Shown: one piece after another, positions 42,603 through 51,442 of the stretch
How positions within the stretch are numbered: position 1 is the first letter of the stretch
How the letters are laid out: each line of letters starts with the position of its first letter
Origin: Kordia sp964351775
GTDB taxonomy: Bacteria; Bacteroidota; Bacteroidia; Flavobacteriales; Flavobacteriaceae
Direction of reading: 5' to 3'
NCBI GenBank assembly: GCA_964351775.1
Contig: CAYGPQ010000017.1
Location: forward strand, 1-52,356
Length of the DNA stretch: 52,356 nt
Notes under the pieces: generated by a model
What the model was told of the DNA's origin: nothing
The model's database searches: none
Seen by the model: only the letters and a program-made list of their open reading frames with translations
Translations under genes and position numbers: made by a program

Positions 42603-43160
42603 CTACAACGCATCCGTACACGTAACTTTTACCTTATACTGTTCTAAATCTTTCATATAATTTTCGGGAGTAAAATCTTCATGGTCAAACTCGTCCGTAC
42701 GTTTGCGCTTCATTTCCATACGCTTCAAGGCTTTTAAAAACCGTTTGATGGCGGTTAAATCATCTAAAATCAAACCGTCAACTTCCAAACTATTTCCATC
42801 ATCGTCACGGGCAACCATGGTAAAATACGATGAATTACAATGTTTTACCACGCCTGTTTGAATATTTTCCGCTTCCACACGAATTCCAACCACCATCGAA
42901 GTTCGCCCAACATAATTTATAGAAGCGCGCATCGTTACCAATTCGCCAATCTCTATCGGATTCAAAAAATCGACAGTATCTACAGAAGCCGTCACACAAT
43001 ACGCTCTTGAATGTTTAGAAGCACAGGCAAACGCAATCTGATCCAGTAAGGAAAGAATATAACCTCCATGAATTTTTCCGCTAAAATTGGAATGTGATGG
43101 CAACATCAATTCGGAAATCGTAATTCGGGATTCGTTTGCAGATTTGTATCGGATGCTCAT
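42603..43160 (-). CDS. Acyl-CoA thioesterase (hotdog fold)
   Basis: 185 residues, cytoplasmic. Sequence blocks match the YciA/BACH-type thioesterases: 'LMLPSHSNFSGKIHGGYILSLLDQIAFACA', 'VTASVDTVDFLNPIEIGELV', 'VVKHCNSSYFTMVARDDDG'. The family hydrolyses acyl-CoA esters in fatty-acid metabolism. The N-terminal helix-strand and the conserved His-Gly-Gly are intact; the C-terminal ~60 residues are charged and variable. It is convergent with the LytTR gene and divergent from the VIT-vWA operon, with no visible link to either. Confidence 0.9.
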   Translation of the reverse strand: MSIRYKSANESRITISELMLPSHSNFSGKIHGGYILSLLDQIAFACASKHSRAYCVTASVDTVDFLNPIEIGELVTMRASINYVGRTSMVVGIRVEAENIQTGVVKHCNSSYFTMVARDDDGNSLEVDGLILDDLTAIKRFLKALKRMEMKRKRTDEFDHEDFTPENYMKDLEQYKVKVTCTDAL

Positions 43161-43263
43161 AATGCTTGATTTTGCTGCTAAAAATAATCAATCATTTTCA
43201 CTTCCGTGAGATGTAACTTGCTAAAAAATGATTTCTTTTTGAGAATGCAGATCTCAATTTCAA

Positions 43264-43333
43264 ACGAATACTAAACAACAACCGACGAATACTAAAACAC
43301 CACACATGCTAACACAGTTTCATAGGATATTTG
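43264..43333 (+). promoter_or_regulatory. Regulated promoter of the VIT-vWA operon
   Basis: Direct repeats ACGAATACTAAA begin at 43264 and 43285 (21 bp apart). AGTTTCAT (43316-43323) and TATTTG (43328-43333) follow, and the ATG comes 37 bases later. Every distance is identical in the promoter at 46630-46699. Confidence 0.7.
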
Positions 43334-43370
43334 AATCAGTAAGAACAAAAACAATCAAAATTCCAACACT

Positions 43371-45509
43371 ATGAAACATATCTGTATCATCATTATTGCG
43401 CTCATTTCCAGCTTTGGATTTGCACAAAAAACCGAAAGTCCGTATTTAGAAGTCCTCACGCCAAATGCAGTAATTCCTCTGAAATCAACAAATGTTGATG
43501 TAAAAATTTCAGGAAATATTGCACACATTCACATTGCACAAACCTATCAAAACAAAGGAAGTATTCCGATAGAAGCAAAGTACATCTTTCCACTATCGAC
43601 ACAAGCCGCTGTGCATAAAATGCAAATGACGATTGGCGACAGAACCATCAACGCAAAAATATTTGAAAAGCAAGAAGCCCAACGTGTCTATGATAAAGCG
43701 ATCAAAGAAGGAAAACGCGCTGCTAAACTCGATCAACAACGACCAAATGTGTTTCAAATGAACGTTGGAAACATCCTGCAAAATGATGAAGTTACGATTG
43801 ATATTTATTACACAGAATTATTAGTACCAACAACAGGAACGTATGAATTTGTATTTCCAACAGTTGTCGGACCACGATTTACTGGCGAAAACACGTCTGG
43901 TGAAAAAACATTCAATCAACCGTATACAAAAAAAGGAGTGGCTGATACGTTCAATTTTGATCTAAACGTTCAAATCAACTCCGGAATTCCGATTGCAGAT
44001 GTTTCATCAAATACGCACAAAATTAAAGTACACTATCCAAACACACGTATTGCGGAAATCGCGCTAAGCAAAGAAACTGAAAACCCATCCAATCGTGATT
44101 TTATTTTAAAATACAATATGCGTGGCAACGAAATTCAAACCGGATTGTTATTATATGAAGACAAAGGCGAACAATTTTTTGCTTATATGATGGAACCACC
44201 AAAAGCATCTACAAACGTAAAAACCACCACAAAAGAATATTTGTTTATCGTAGATGTTTCGGGTTCTATGAACGGTTATCCGATGGAAGTTTCTAAAAAA
44301 TTATTACGCAACTTATTAGTCAATTTGCCAGAAACAGATCATTACAACATTCTATTATTTGCAGGCGGTTCGGTTGTTTTGTCCGACAAACCATTGGCAT
44401 GTACTAAAGAAAATATTCAAAAAGGAATCTATTTCTTATCTAACGAACGCGGCGGTGGCGGAACACAATTGCTAAATGCACTTAAAAGAGCCTACGAATT
44501 ACCACGAATGGACGCAACAAGCGCACGATCAATGGTGGTAATTACTGATGGATATGTAAGTGTAGAGCGAGAAGCTTTCCAAATGATTGAAGAAAACTTA
44601 GGACAAGCCAACGTATTTACCTTCGGAATTGGATCAAGCGTGAACCGATATTTGTTAGAAGGCATGGCAAAAGTAAGCAGCAGCGAATCGTTTATAGCCA
44701 CAAAAATGAACGAAGCCAATGCAGTTGCCGAAAAGTTTAGAAACTACATAAAATCGCCTTTATTGACGCAAATTCAGATCAAAGCAGACGGTTTTGATGT
44801 CTATGATGTCACGCCGAGTAGCATTCCAGATGTATTTGCATCGCGTCCCATCTTAATCTTTGGAAAGTACAGAGGCGAAGCCAAAGGAACCTTAACCATT
44901 ACGGGACAAAGTGGAAATGGCGTTTTTCAAAAAGAATTCAAAGTTGCCGATGGTATGCTGAGTAAAGACAACGAAGCACTTAAATATTTATGGGCACGTA
45001 AAAAAATAGAACGCTTGGACGATTACAAAAAACGCTTTAACGACAATACCAAACAGCAAGTCATCGAACTTGGATTGAAGTACAATTTAGTCACACAATA
45101 CACTTCTTTTGTGGCGGTTGACAATGAAGTTGTAAATAACAACGGAAATCGAAATGTGGTAAAACAACCATTGCCAATGCCTAAAAACGTAAACAATAGC
45201 GCGGTTGGCGCGGAAGCTTCTGTAAAAGGAAAAACTTTTATGAAGAAGAAAAAAAGTAGTGTAAAAAGTGCTACTGAAAAGGCAACGACTTGGTTTCGAG
45301 AAAACTACACAGAAATCATTGAAAAATACTTAAAAAAATACGATGGAGTTCGTTTAGAAATATCTGAAAAGGGAGACATCTTAAAAGTAGAAATTTTAAT
45401 CAACGGAACTTGGATTACCAATGAAGTCGTATTGGAACAACTTAATTTAATTAGGGCGAAAGAAATCTTTACGTTGGGTCAAAAAGTAACGATTACATTT
45501 AAAAATTAG
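43371..45509 (+). CDS. Exported VIT/vWA-domain protein with a novel C-terminal domain
   Basis: 712 residues. Signal peptide 1-~19 ('GFAQ'). VIT domain ~25-160 ('PLKSTNVDVKISGNIAHIHIAQTYQNKG', shown in part; 'AKIFEKQEAQRVYDKAIKEG'), as in inter-alpha-trypsin inhibitor heavy chains. vWA domain ~285-465 with complete MIDAS D295-V-S297-G-S299. After a beta domain and a Lys/Ser linker, residues ~635-712 form a domain beginning 'WFRENY' and ending 'GQKVTITFKN' that is homologous to the C-terminus of the lipoprotein at 46737. It is followed 4 bp later by a clan-CD-peptidase-like gene. Likely periplasmic or surface protein-protein interaction role. Confidence 0.87.
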   Translation: MKHICIIIIALISSFGFAQKTESPYLEVLTPNAVIPLKSTNVDVKISGNIAHIHIAQTYQNKGSIPIEAKYIFPLSTQAAVHKMQMTIGDRTINAKIFEKQEAQRVYDKAIKEGKRAAKLDQQRPNVFQMNVGNILQNDEVTIDIYYTELLVPTTGTYEFVFPTVVGPRFTGENTSGEKTFNQPYTKKGVADTFNFDLNVQINSGIPIADVSSNTHKIKVHYPNTRIAEIALSKETENPSNRDFILKYNMRGNEIQTGLLLYEDKGEQFFAYMMEPPKASTNVKTTTKEYLFIVDVSGSMNGYPMEVSKKLLRNLLVNLPETDHYNILLFAGGSVVLSDKPLACTKENIQKGIYFLSNERGGGGTQLLNALKRAYELPRMDATSARSMVVITDGYVSVEREAFQMIEENLGQANVFTFGIGSSVNRYLLEGMAKVSSSESFIATKMNEANAVAEKFRNYIKSPLLTQIQIKADGFDVYDVTPSSIPDVFASRPILIFGKYRGEAKGTLTITGQSGNGVFQKEFKVADGMLSKDNEALKYLWARKKIERLDDYKKRFNDNTKQQVIELGLKYNLVTQYTSFVAVDNEVVNNNGNRNVVKQPLPMPKNVNNSAVGAEASVKGKTFMKKKKSSVKSATEKATTWFRENYTEIIEKYLKKYDGVRLEISEKGDILKVEILINGTWITNEVVLEQLNLIRAKEIFTLGQKVTITFKN

Positions 45510-45513
45510 TCAA

Positions 45514-46524
45514 ATGAAAAAGGAATGTATCATATTGCTATTGTGTTTTTCGGTTTCCGCTTTCGCGGGAACAGAAACAACGCAACTTGAAGCGGGAAAA
45601 CCACAACCATTAGTTTTTATTGCAGGATTTGATGAAGATGATAATACGTATTACACCAATGCGAAAATGTATTTTGATAACGAGAACTATCAAGTAGTTG
45701 AAAATGTGTTTAGTTTGGCAGCAATTCTTGATTGGTTGCGATTGCATTACGATTCCAAATTATATGGCGATATTCATATTGTGAGTCACAGCAATCCGTG
45801 GCGCGGTTTATCGATGAAAACGAGTGAAATTGGCGAGCGTATTACCGTGGCAAATCTAGCGGAAGCTTTACAAAGCAACGAAATTGTTCCGTTAGCGGAA
45901 AACTTCTTGCCGAAAGGCTTAAAAATCATCTTTCATTCCTGCGGATTGGGTAAAAATAAAATGCTTTTAGCAAGCTTAAAAAAAGCATTTTCACACGATA
46001 AAACCATTCAAATGTACGCATCTGAATATTTTAATGTATTTGGTGGAAAATATGCCGAGCATTATTTAGCGAAGACTTATTACGGCTATTATCCAACGGC
46101 GTATTCTCCTGGACCAAAAGCCTTGGCGAGTGAATTCAGACAGCGCTATCCAACTGTAAAAGCTGATTGGGAAACTGTTTTAAAAACGCGCGTAGAACAA
46201 TTACCGGGCGAATTGTACACCTATCGATTTAATATTCCAGTGGAATGGGAATTTGAATTTGAAGAAGCTTCGGACATTCCAAAATTTACGTCAAAACAAC
46301 AAATCATGGATTGGATTTTAGAAAATGAGGAGTTGGCAAACGCAATCAAGGAGTTCAACATTCCAATAGAAAAATTTAGATGGTTGACAAAAGTTCGCGG
46401 CAACACATTATTTATCAAAGGAAAAACAACTGTTTTGTGTGTCATGCAGCCTGTGATGAAATCGAATTCTATCAAAGAATATTCACCGATGAATATTTGT
46501 GGAATTAGTTATACGAAAGTATAA
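45514..46524 (+). CDS. Exported clan-CD (caspase-like) peptidase-like protein, related to DUF4347
   Basis: 336 residues. Signal peptide 1-~18. The N-terminal ~180 residues contain two hydrophobic strands followed by candidate catalytic residues: 'DIHIVSHSNP' (H92) and 'LKIIFHSCGLGKN' (C143). Strand-His-(Gly/Ser) and strand-Cys-Gly in that order and spacing are the signature of clan CD cysteine peptidases and of DUF4347 domains ('IHLISHG ... LLYGC'). The C-terminal half, from ~215, is unrecognised and ends without a sorting domain. It forms a two-gene operon with the VIT-vWA protein (4-bp gap). Peptidase activity is an inference from the motif only. Confidence 0.62.
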   Translation: MKKECIILLLCFSVSAFAGTETTQLEAGKPQPLVFIAGFDEDDNTYYTNAKMYFDNENYQVVENVFSLAAILDWLRLHYDSKLYGDIHIVSHSNPWRGLSMKTSEIGERITVANLAEALQSNEIVPLAENFLPKGLKIIFHSCGLGKNKMLLASLKKAFSHDKTIQMYASEYFNVFGGKYAEHYLAKTYYGYYPTAYSPGPKALASEFRQRYPTVKADWETVLKTRVEQLPGELYTYRFNIPVEWEFEFEEASDIPKFTSKQQIMDWILENEELANAIKEFNIPIEKFRWLTKVRGNTLFIKGKTTVLCVMQPVMKSNSIKEYSPMNICGISYTKV

Positions 46525-46543
46525 AAATAATGGCTATTATTTG

Positions 46544-46597
46544 AAGCACAGTGAATTCTATAAACCTATTTCTTATAGACTTTCACGGTGCTTTTTT
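46544..46597 (+). terminator. Terminator of the VIT-vWA operon
   Basis: AAGCAC-A-GTGAA...TCTATAA pairs with TTATAGA...TTTCAC-G-GTGCTT, followed by TTTT. Confidence 0.75.
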
Positions 46598-46629
46598 CGT
46601 TTTTAAAATAGTATTTTCACCAATCTTCA

Positions 46630-46699
46630 ACGAATTCTAGATAACTCTTAACGAATACTAAAGCTACCTAAATTCTTCGTGAGTTTCGTCGCATATTTG
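46630..46699 (+). promoter_or_regulatory. Regulated promoter of the lipoprotein gene
   Basis: ACGAATTCTA (46630) and ACGAATACTA (46651), starts 21 bp apart; AGTTTCGT (46682-46689); TATTTG (46694-46699); ATG 37 bases later. Same geometry, base for base in spacing, as the promoter at 43264-43333. Confidence 0.7.
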
Positions 46700-46736
46700 A
46701 ACTATAAATCAAGTATAACACTTAAAACAAATAATT

Positions 46737-47312
46737 ATGAAACGTACAACATTTACAACTTTAGGTTTAGCAGCAATGACATTTATAGCTTGCAACACAG
46801 AAACAAAAAAAGAAGTAACTCCAGCAGTTCAAGAAGCATCAATTACCGAAAAAGTAGCGGTAGAAACCACGACTCAGTTTGAAGAAAAGTCCATGGAAGA
46901 TTGTATTTCGTATTCAAAAATAGTGAATGATATTAAGTTACTAGAAGCTGCGGAATTGCAACGAGAAAATGATAGCATAGCAGCAGCAGAATTATCACTA
47001 AAAGAAGCATTAGCAAAAGCGGTAGCTGCACAGAAAAAAAGAGAATCTACGCCAGAAGCATTGGCAAAAAGAGCGCAAGAAGCTGAACTTTGGTTTGAAA
47101 CAAACTACGCAAGTGCAATGAAAACTTATAACGCACAGTATGAAGGTTTGCGAATCAAATTGACAACTGCAGGAACCATATACGAAGTAGCTATGTTGGT
47201 AAATGGCGAATGGAAAGAAGATCAACAATTAATGAAGCACTTAGGAAAAGTAAAAGTAACGAAAGATTTAGCACCAGGAAAAGCAGTGGCAATTACCGTA
47301 AAGAATGCGTAA
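46737..47312 (+). CDS. Lipoprotein sharing a C-terminal domain with the VIT-vWA protein
   Basis: 191 residues. Lipoprotein signal ending 'MTFIAC' (C19). Residues ~20-115 are polar, with an alanine/lysine/glutamate-rich helical stretch (~65-115) likely to form a coiled coil. Residues ~116-191 ('AELWFETNYASAM', 'YEGLRIKLTTAGTIYEVAMLVNGEW', 'PGKAVAITVKN') align along their whole length with the C-terminal domain of the VIT-vWA protein: WFxxNY, YxGxR, GxIxxV, NGxW and a final ITxKN are shared. With the shared promoter design, this argues that the three proteins act together in the envelope. Confidence 0.78.
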   Translation: MKRTTFTTLGLAAMTFIACNTETKKEVTPAVQEASITEKVAVETTTQFEEKSMEDCISYSKIVNDIKLLEAAELQRENDSIAAAELSLKEALAKAVAAQKKRESTPEALAKRAQEAELWFETNYASAMKTYNAQYEGLRIKLTTAGTIYEVAMLVNGEWKEDQQLMKHLGKVKVTKDLAPGKAVAITVKNA

Positions 47313-47348
47313 TATGAATCGCTTGCCCAATGAACGGCAACGTTACAA

Positions 47349-47388
47349 AAACACCTTATCAAGTTTGGAGATAAGGTGTTTTTTTTTA
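47349..47388 (+). terminator. Terminator after the lipoprotein gene
   Basis: AAACACCTTATC / GATAAGGTGTTT, twelve perfect pairs, then T7. Confidence 0.92.
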
Positions 47389-47408
47389 CACTGAGCGGAG
47401 TCGAAGTG
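47389..47408. repeat. Interspersed element CACTGAGCGGAGTCGAAGTG
   Basis: Perfect member of the 20-bp family with CACT/AGTG complementary ends, directly beside a terminator. Confidence 0.85.
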
Positions 47409-47610
47409 TTAGATTTCTTAGATTGATTAGATTGTTGGAGAAGTTGCCCGTGTGTTGCTGTACTTCCGCAAACTCAGCATTCTGTTTAAAATTGAGATGA
47501 CTCATACGTTCTTCATATTTGTGAATTTGGATTTTAAATTTAGAAAGATAAATAGTAAGGATATACCATTTCATATACCCTTACTATTAATGAATGGAAC
47601 TGAAATTTAA

Positions 47611-50001
47611 TTATTTAACAATTAACTTTTTTGTTATTATAATATCTTGTTTTTCAATTCTTAAAAAGTAAACACCTTTTGCATAGTTACTAAGGTTTAG
47701 AGTTTCTAAATTTGTAGTTGCATTTTTAGAAAAAATAACTTTACCTGTAATATCTAAAACAACTAAGCTAGCTTGAGCCATTGTACCTAAGTTTACATTA
47801 AATATTCCTTTAGATGGATTTGGATAAACAGAAACCTCTGTTGTGTTTACAGGAACAAATGCATTTGGTTCATCAGCTACTGCTCTATTTAAACCATTAA
47901 AGACATTAACAAAGCTTTGGTTAAAACCAGATTGACCACATTGATTACTAAATTCTATAATATAAAAATAAGTACCGTCTGTAATATTTGTTGGTGGCGT
48001 CCAAATACATACTGGATTTGAAGTTACACAACCCGATGATTCAAATACTGGAATTCCCCATCGATCCACAACTTCTATATGATAATAATCTGCTCCTTGC
48101 GGACTAAAACAAAGTGTATCATTGATACCATCACCGTTTGCGGTAATTACATTAGGTAAACTTGTAGGCATGGAGAAGGCAGTATTAGATTTGTTCCATG
48201 ATAATGTTGCAACTGCTTCTAAAGGATGACAGTAATTTTTCAACTTTACTTTAACCTTATAGTTTTCACATTGCGATACACAACCCGATAAACAGTTTGT
48301 TATATCAAAATGATAGGTACTTAAATTTGGATCATCGCACGCTAGAATTGTTTGAGAACAAATTAATGCTGTTTCGACTTCATTCCAAGTTTCAATGACT
48401 AGATATTCATAACTAGCCGGAAGCGTTACATCGAATTCATAATCAAAATCTGTATCTATAATATTCGAAATACTGATAACTGGAGCAACTGGTGTAGGTG
48501 CCGACCAAGTAATGACTTCTTCTACAGGATTGAAACACGGATTGGACGCTGTAATTGTTATTTCTACATCTTCACACATATCAAAAAGACATGAGTTTAA
48601 ATCTAACAGTACATCATTTACATTTACAGTATCACAACCTGAAACTTGTGTATCTGTATATAAAACCGTTCCACTTCCTGCGCTTACTGCTGTTACGGAA
48701 TATGTATTGGCATTGTTAATATCCAAATCGATATCTAGATTATTTACACCAGAAGTAACATTATTTACCGTTATTGATGGTGCTGCGTCAAAATAACTCA
48801 TTGTAAATGGAAATGCTTGACTCGCTCCGCAGATAGTCCAAATAACTAGTTTAGCATCCACACAACCTGAACCAGCAGGCGGCGTAAAGTCTGTAATTCT
48901 AGACCAAGGATTTGAAAAATACTCTATTGGTGACCAACTATAGAATACGCCAGGTTGAGAAGGAATATTTTCTCCTAAGCTTATTGCGCTGCTACAAGCA
49001 GTTGTTGATGATGGAACAAATGCTTCAATAGGTGGACACGGATCTTCTACACAGGTTCCAATTTGCGTTTCAAAGTAACTTCCAGGTTCTACAATAAATC
49101 CAGGTTCTAAATTTATAGTTGGTGCTCTATAAATAACTTTTGCGGTGCTTTTTACAATAACGGGTTCGTTTTCTTCCCATGTATATGGACTTACAAAAGC
49201 GCCTGCATTAATTTCTACATTGGCTTGTTCTATTTTATGCATATTATGATACTGCCAATCTTGAATATATTTAATGTCTTCACACTTTTCTCCTTCAGCA
49301 AGGAATACATCATCATAATGCATTGCTACTTTTTGATTATAGTCGTCTTTATTCCTTTCATGATTGAATTGTAGTACAAGATACTTCATGTCCTCATAAT
49401 CATTATCACTGTCTGTTGGAACAGTAAAGTAGTATTCAATGTTCTGCCATTCACAATCGGGATTGAAATAAAAATCACCCGCTACCCACTTTTTATGTGG
49501 TTGAACTCTTAAACCTTCATCTTTTGTTGAAAAAACTAATTGAAAACTTCCAGCTCCTCTTGCAGATCTAACTTTAACTCGAAATTTATACGATTGCCCT
49601 TTAATTAATTTGTAGCTATTTTTTAATTCAACCATAACACTTTCCGTATTTAATCCATGGGCTAAATAAAATGAATCTTCTGGGTCAATACAATCTGGTG
49701 CTCCCGTATCATAGGCGTAGCCTGCAATCCAATCTGGAGAACACCGTCTAACAAATGGATTTTCAAGTTGACCTGATGGTGCATCTGATGTTGCAACATA
49801 CCATGATGTCATCTCAGATTCAAATCGATCTCTTCCAACGGAACAATCTTGATCTGCGGTATAATAATCTCTAGGGTCTAAGCCTCCGTTATAGTTTGAA
49901 GTGTTTTCATCAAAATGACCATTTGGAATCAGGTTTTCTTGAGCAAAAACAAAACTCGAAAAAGTAATCAAATAGAGATTTAAAATTATATTTTTTCTCA
50001 T
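47611..50001 (-). CDS. Large T9SS surface protein with CHU_C-like and type A sorting domains
   Basis: 796 residues. Signal peptide 1-~20 ('FVFAQ'). The N-terminal ~220 residues, from 'LIPNGHFDENTSNYNGG', look like a carbohydrate-binding jelly-roll domain. Cysteine-rich, repetitive beta domains follow (~320-610). Residues ~615-710 resemble the gliding-motility-associated CHU_C domain ('LPNVITANGDGINDTLCF', 'VVDRWGIPVFES', 'DGTYFYIIEF'), which usually ends a protein, but here a complete type A sorting domain ('VYPNPSKGIFNVNL' ... 'YAKGVYFLRIEKQDIIITKKLIVK', shown in part) comes after it. It starts within TAATG of the upstream gene (1-bp overlap), so the two are translationally coupled. Cell-surface role likely. 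Confidence 0.86.
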   Translation of the reverse strand: MRKNIILNLYLITFSSFVFAQENLIPNGHFDENTSNYNGGLDPRDYYTADQDCSVGRDRFESEMTSWYVATSDAPSGQLENPFVRRCSPDWIAGYAYDTGAPDCIDPEDSFYLAHGLNTESVMVELKNSYKLIKGQSYKFRVKVRSARGAGSFQLVFSTKDEGLRVQPHKKWVAGDFYFNPDCEWQNIEYYFTVPTDSDNDYEDMKYLVLQFNHERNKDDYNQKVAMHYDDVFLAEGEKCEDIKYIQDWQYHNMHKIEQANVEINAGAFVSPYTWEENEPVIVKSTAKVIYRAPTINLEPGFIVEPGSYFETQIGTCVEDPCPPIEAFVPSSTTACSSAISLGENIPSQPGVFYSWSPIEYFSNPWSRITDFTPPAGSGCVDAKLVIWTICGASQAFPFTMSYFDAAPSITVNNVTSGVNNLDIDLDINNANTYSVTAVSAGSGTVLYTDTQVSGCDTVNVNDVLLDLNSCLFDMCEDVEITITASNPCFNPVEEVITWSAPTPVAPVISISNIIDTDFDYEFDVTLPASYEYLVIETWNEVETALICSQTILACDDPNLSTYHFDITNCLSGCVSQCENYKVKVKLKNYCHPLEAVATLSWNKSNTAFSMPTSLPNVITANGDGINDTLCFSPQGADYYHIEVVDRWGIPVFESSGCVTSNPVCIWTPPTNITDGTYFYIIEFSNQCGQSGFNQSFVNVFNGLNRAVADEPNAFVPVNTTEVSVYPNPSKGIFNVNLGTMAQASLVVLDITGKVIFSKNATTNLETLNLSNYAKGVYFLRIEKQDIIITKKLIVK

Positions 50002-50939
50002 TATTTATTATTTAGTTTTTCGATCTGTTGTGTTAACTTTTTTATTTGCTTTTGTTGCTCAATAACATACAATGTGAGTTCTTCAATTTTTTCTAATAGT
50101 TTGGCATCCATTTTAGCTACATCAATTCCTTCTTTTGCAACTTCTTCAGCACTTGGTACATTTGGCAAATGACCATTTTTTTCGATATGTGCTTCAACTT
50201 CTTCAAGCGATAATAAATTGTAGTCATCTTCAAAAACATAGTCTGACCAATCACTAGAGCTGCGCAAGGTTACTTTTACTTTTTCTGTCATAATGCCATC
50301 TGCAACGTATAATTTAAAGTTACCGCTATACGTTCCTGCTGCATTTGGATCTAGTCCAATACTCACTTTTCCTGTATCGGTTAAAAACATGTAATAATTA
50401 CCAAAATTATTACTTCCATCAGGTTTCCAGAAATTAAGTCCTTTTACAGCCGCATATTCATTATATTCAATTCCCCATTGTCCAAGAGGTTCTCCACCTG
50501 TAGCACCAAATAATAGGGAAGCATTTTGACCATCTAATAGTGCAAAACCTCTAACATTTAAGTCTACTGCATTAGGATTGTTGTCCGTAATAACCATACG
50601 TTTGTTATTTAGTATAGGATCATTCCAGTTAATACCTACACCAACATTTCCATTTGGTCTTACCACAAATTGACTAAAATATTCGCCTTTATTTCTTCCT
50701 GCTCTCCTTAAATGGAATAAGGATTGAATGGTACTCGCATCAGAAAAACTAAGTGGACTTGTGAGTCTAATACCAGATTGAATAGGCAAATTAGCCGATA
50801 AATAAGCATCGAGCTTTGCTGTTGGAATTGCAGTACCCAATCCTGTGTTACCAGCGGATGGGTATGTGTTAATTTGAGCAGAGAGACTACTTAAAGTCAA
50901 TAATAATAAGGCAGTGAGATAGATTGTTTTTTTAATCAT
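50001..50939 (-). CDS. Secreted tail-fibre-like protein with C-terminal coiled coil
   Basis: 312 residues, signal peptide 1-~20 ('LSAQ'). The sequence carries the repeated 'GNVGVGINWNDP' and 'GKVSIGLDPNAAGTY' motifs, the 'KLYVADGIMTEKVKV' segment and 'YNLLSLEEVEAHIEKNGHLPNVPSAEEV' (shown in part), followed by a heptad-rich coiled coil (~275-312). This is the common flavobacterial exported protein that resembles the region near the intramolecular chaperone of endosialidase-type tail fibres; it probably forms trimers. First gene of a two-gene operon with the large T9SS protein. Confidence 0.8.
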   Translation of the reverse strand: MIKKTIYLTALLLLTLSSLSAQINTYPSAGNTGLGTAIPTAKLDAYLSANLPIQSGIRLTSPLSFSDASTIQSLFHLRRAGRNKGEYFSQFVVRPNGNVGVGINWNDPILNNKRMVITDNNPNAVDLNVRGFALLDGQNASLLFGATGGEPLGQWGIEYNEYAAVKGLNFWKPDGSNNFGNYYMFLTDTGKVSIGLDPNAAGTYSGNFKLYVADGIMTEKVKVTLRSSSDWSDYVFEDDYNLLSLEEVEAHIEKNGHLPNVPSAEEVAKEGIDVAKMDAKLLEKIEELTLYVIEQQKQIKKLTQQIEKLNNK

Positions 50940-51370
50940 AATTTTTATTGTTAATATTTTTGCCTACTCTTTTCGCTTTTCGGCTTACTCGTTTAGATCA
51001 ATTGATTTATGAACTAATTTTTTTTATCGTTCGTAAAAACACAGGGTGTACTCTCCATTTTTTTCATTGTTATTAGATAAAAACTGTCGGGTTGAAATAT
51101 GTAATTTGGATGATGTATGCACTTTGTATGTATTTTGAATTGTGCCATGAAGCAAGCTGACTTCAAAAATATTATCACAAATAACACGTAGAATTGTTAA
51201 AGAAAAAAGAGAAGTTACTGATGCTTTATAAAATATCACACACAAAACATGAGGTGATTTGTGTGTTTTGTTTGGAATTTATATTGCTAAAATTAAATCT
51301 AACAATGAGATTATTACCAAGCGATTTAGCGTCGTAAACTAAGATACATTTACGATTTGAAGCAACAAAT
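50940..51370. other. Intergenic region upstream of the surface protein operon
   Basis: No convincing gene. It holds an inverted repeat CACACAAA / TTTGTGTG (51239-51246 with 51258-51265) and AT-rich sequence that must include the promoter for the minus-strand operon; I could not fix its boxes. Confidence 0.5.
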
Positions 51371-51405
51371 AAAAGCCCTTCAATCATTAAAATTGAAGGG
51401 CTTTT
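51371..51405 (-). terminator. rmuC terminator
   Basis: AAAAGCCCTTCAAT / ATTGAAGGGCTTTT, fourteen perfect pairs with a seven-base loop, 38 bases after the rmuC stop. Confidence 0.93.
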
Positions 51406-51442
51406 CAAATAAATTATAAGAATAAAGAGCCTAACGAACAGC

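Noticed and set aside
47386..47574. 62-codon minus-strand open frame
   Set aside because: Its end overlaps the interspersed CACTGAGCGGAGTCG element and a terminator tail, and I know no family. It could be real, but the sequence does not support a call.
50987..51037. Two ACGA-like motifs before the surface protein operon
   Set aside because: They are 42 bp apart with nothing matching in the middle; likely chance in AT-rich DNA.
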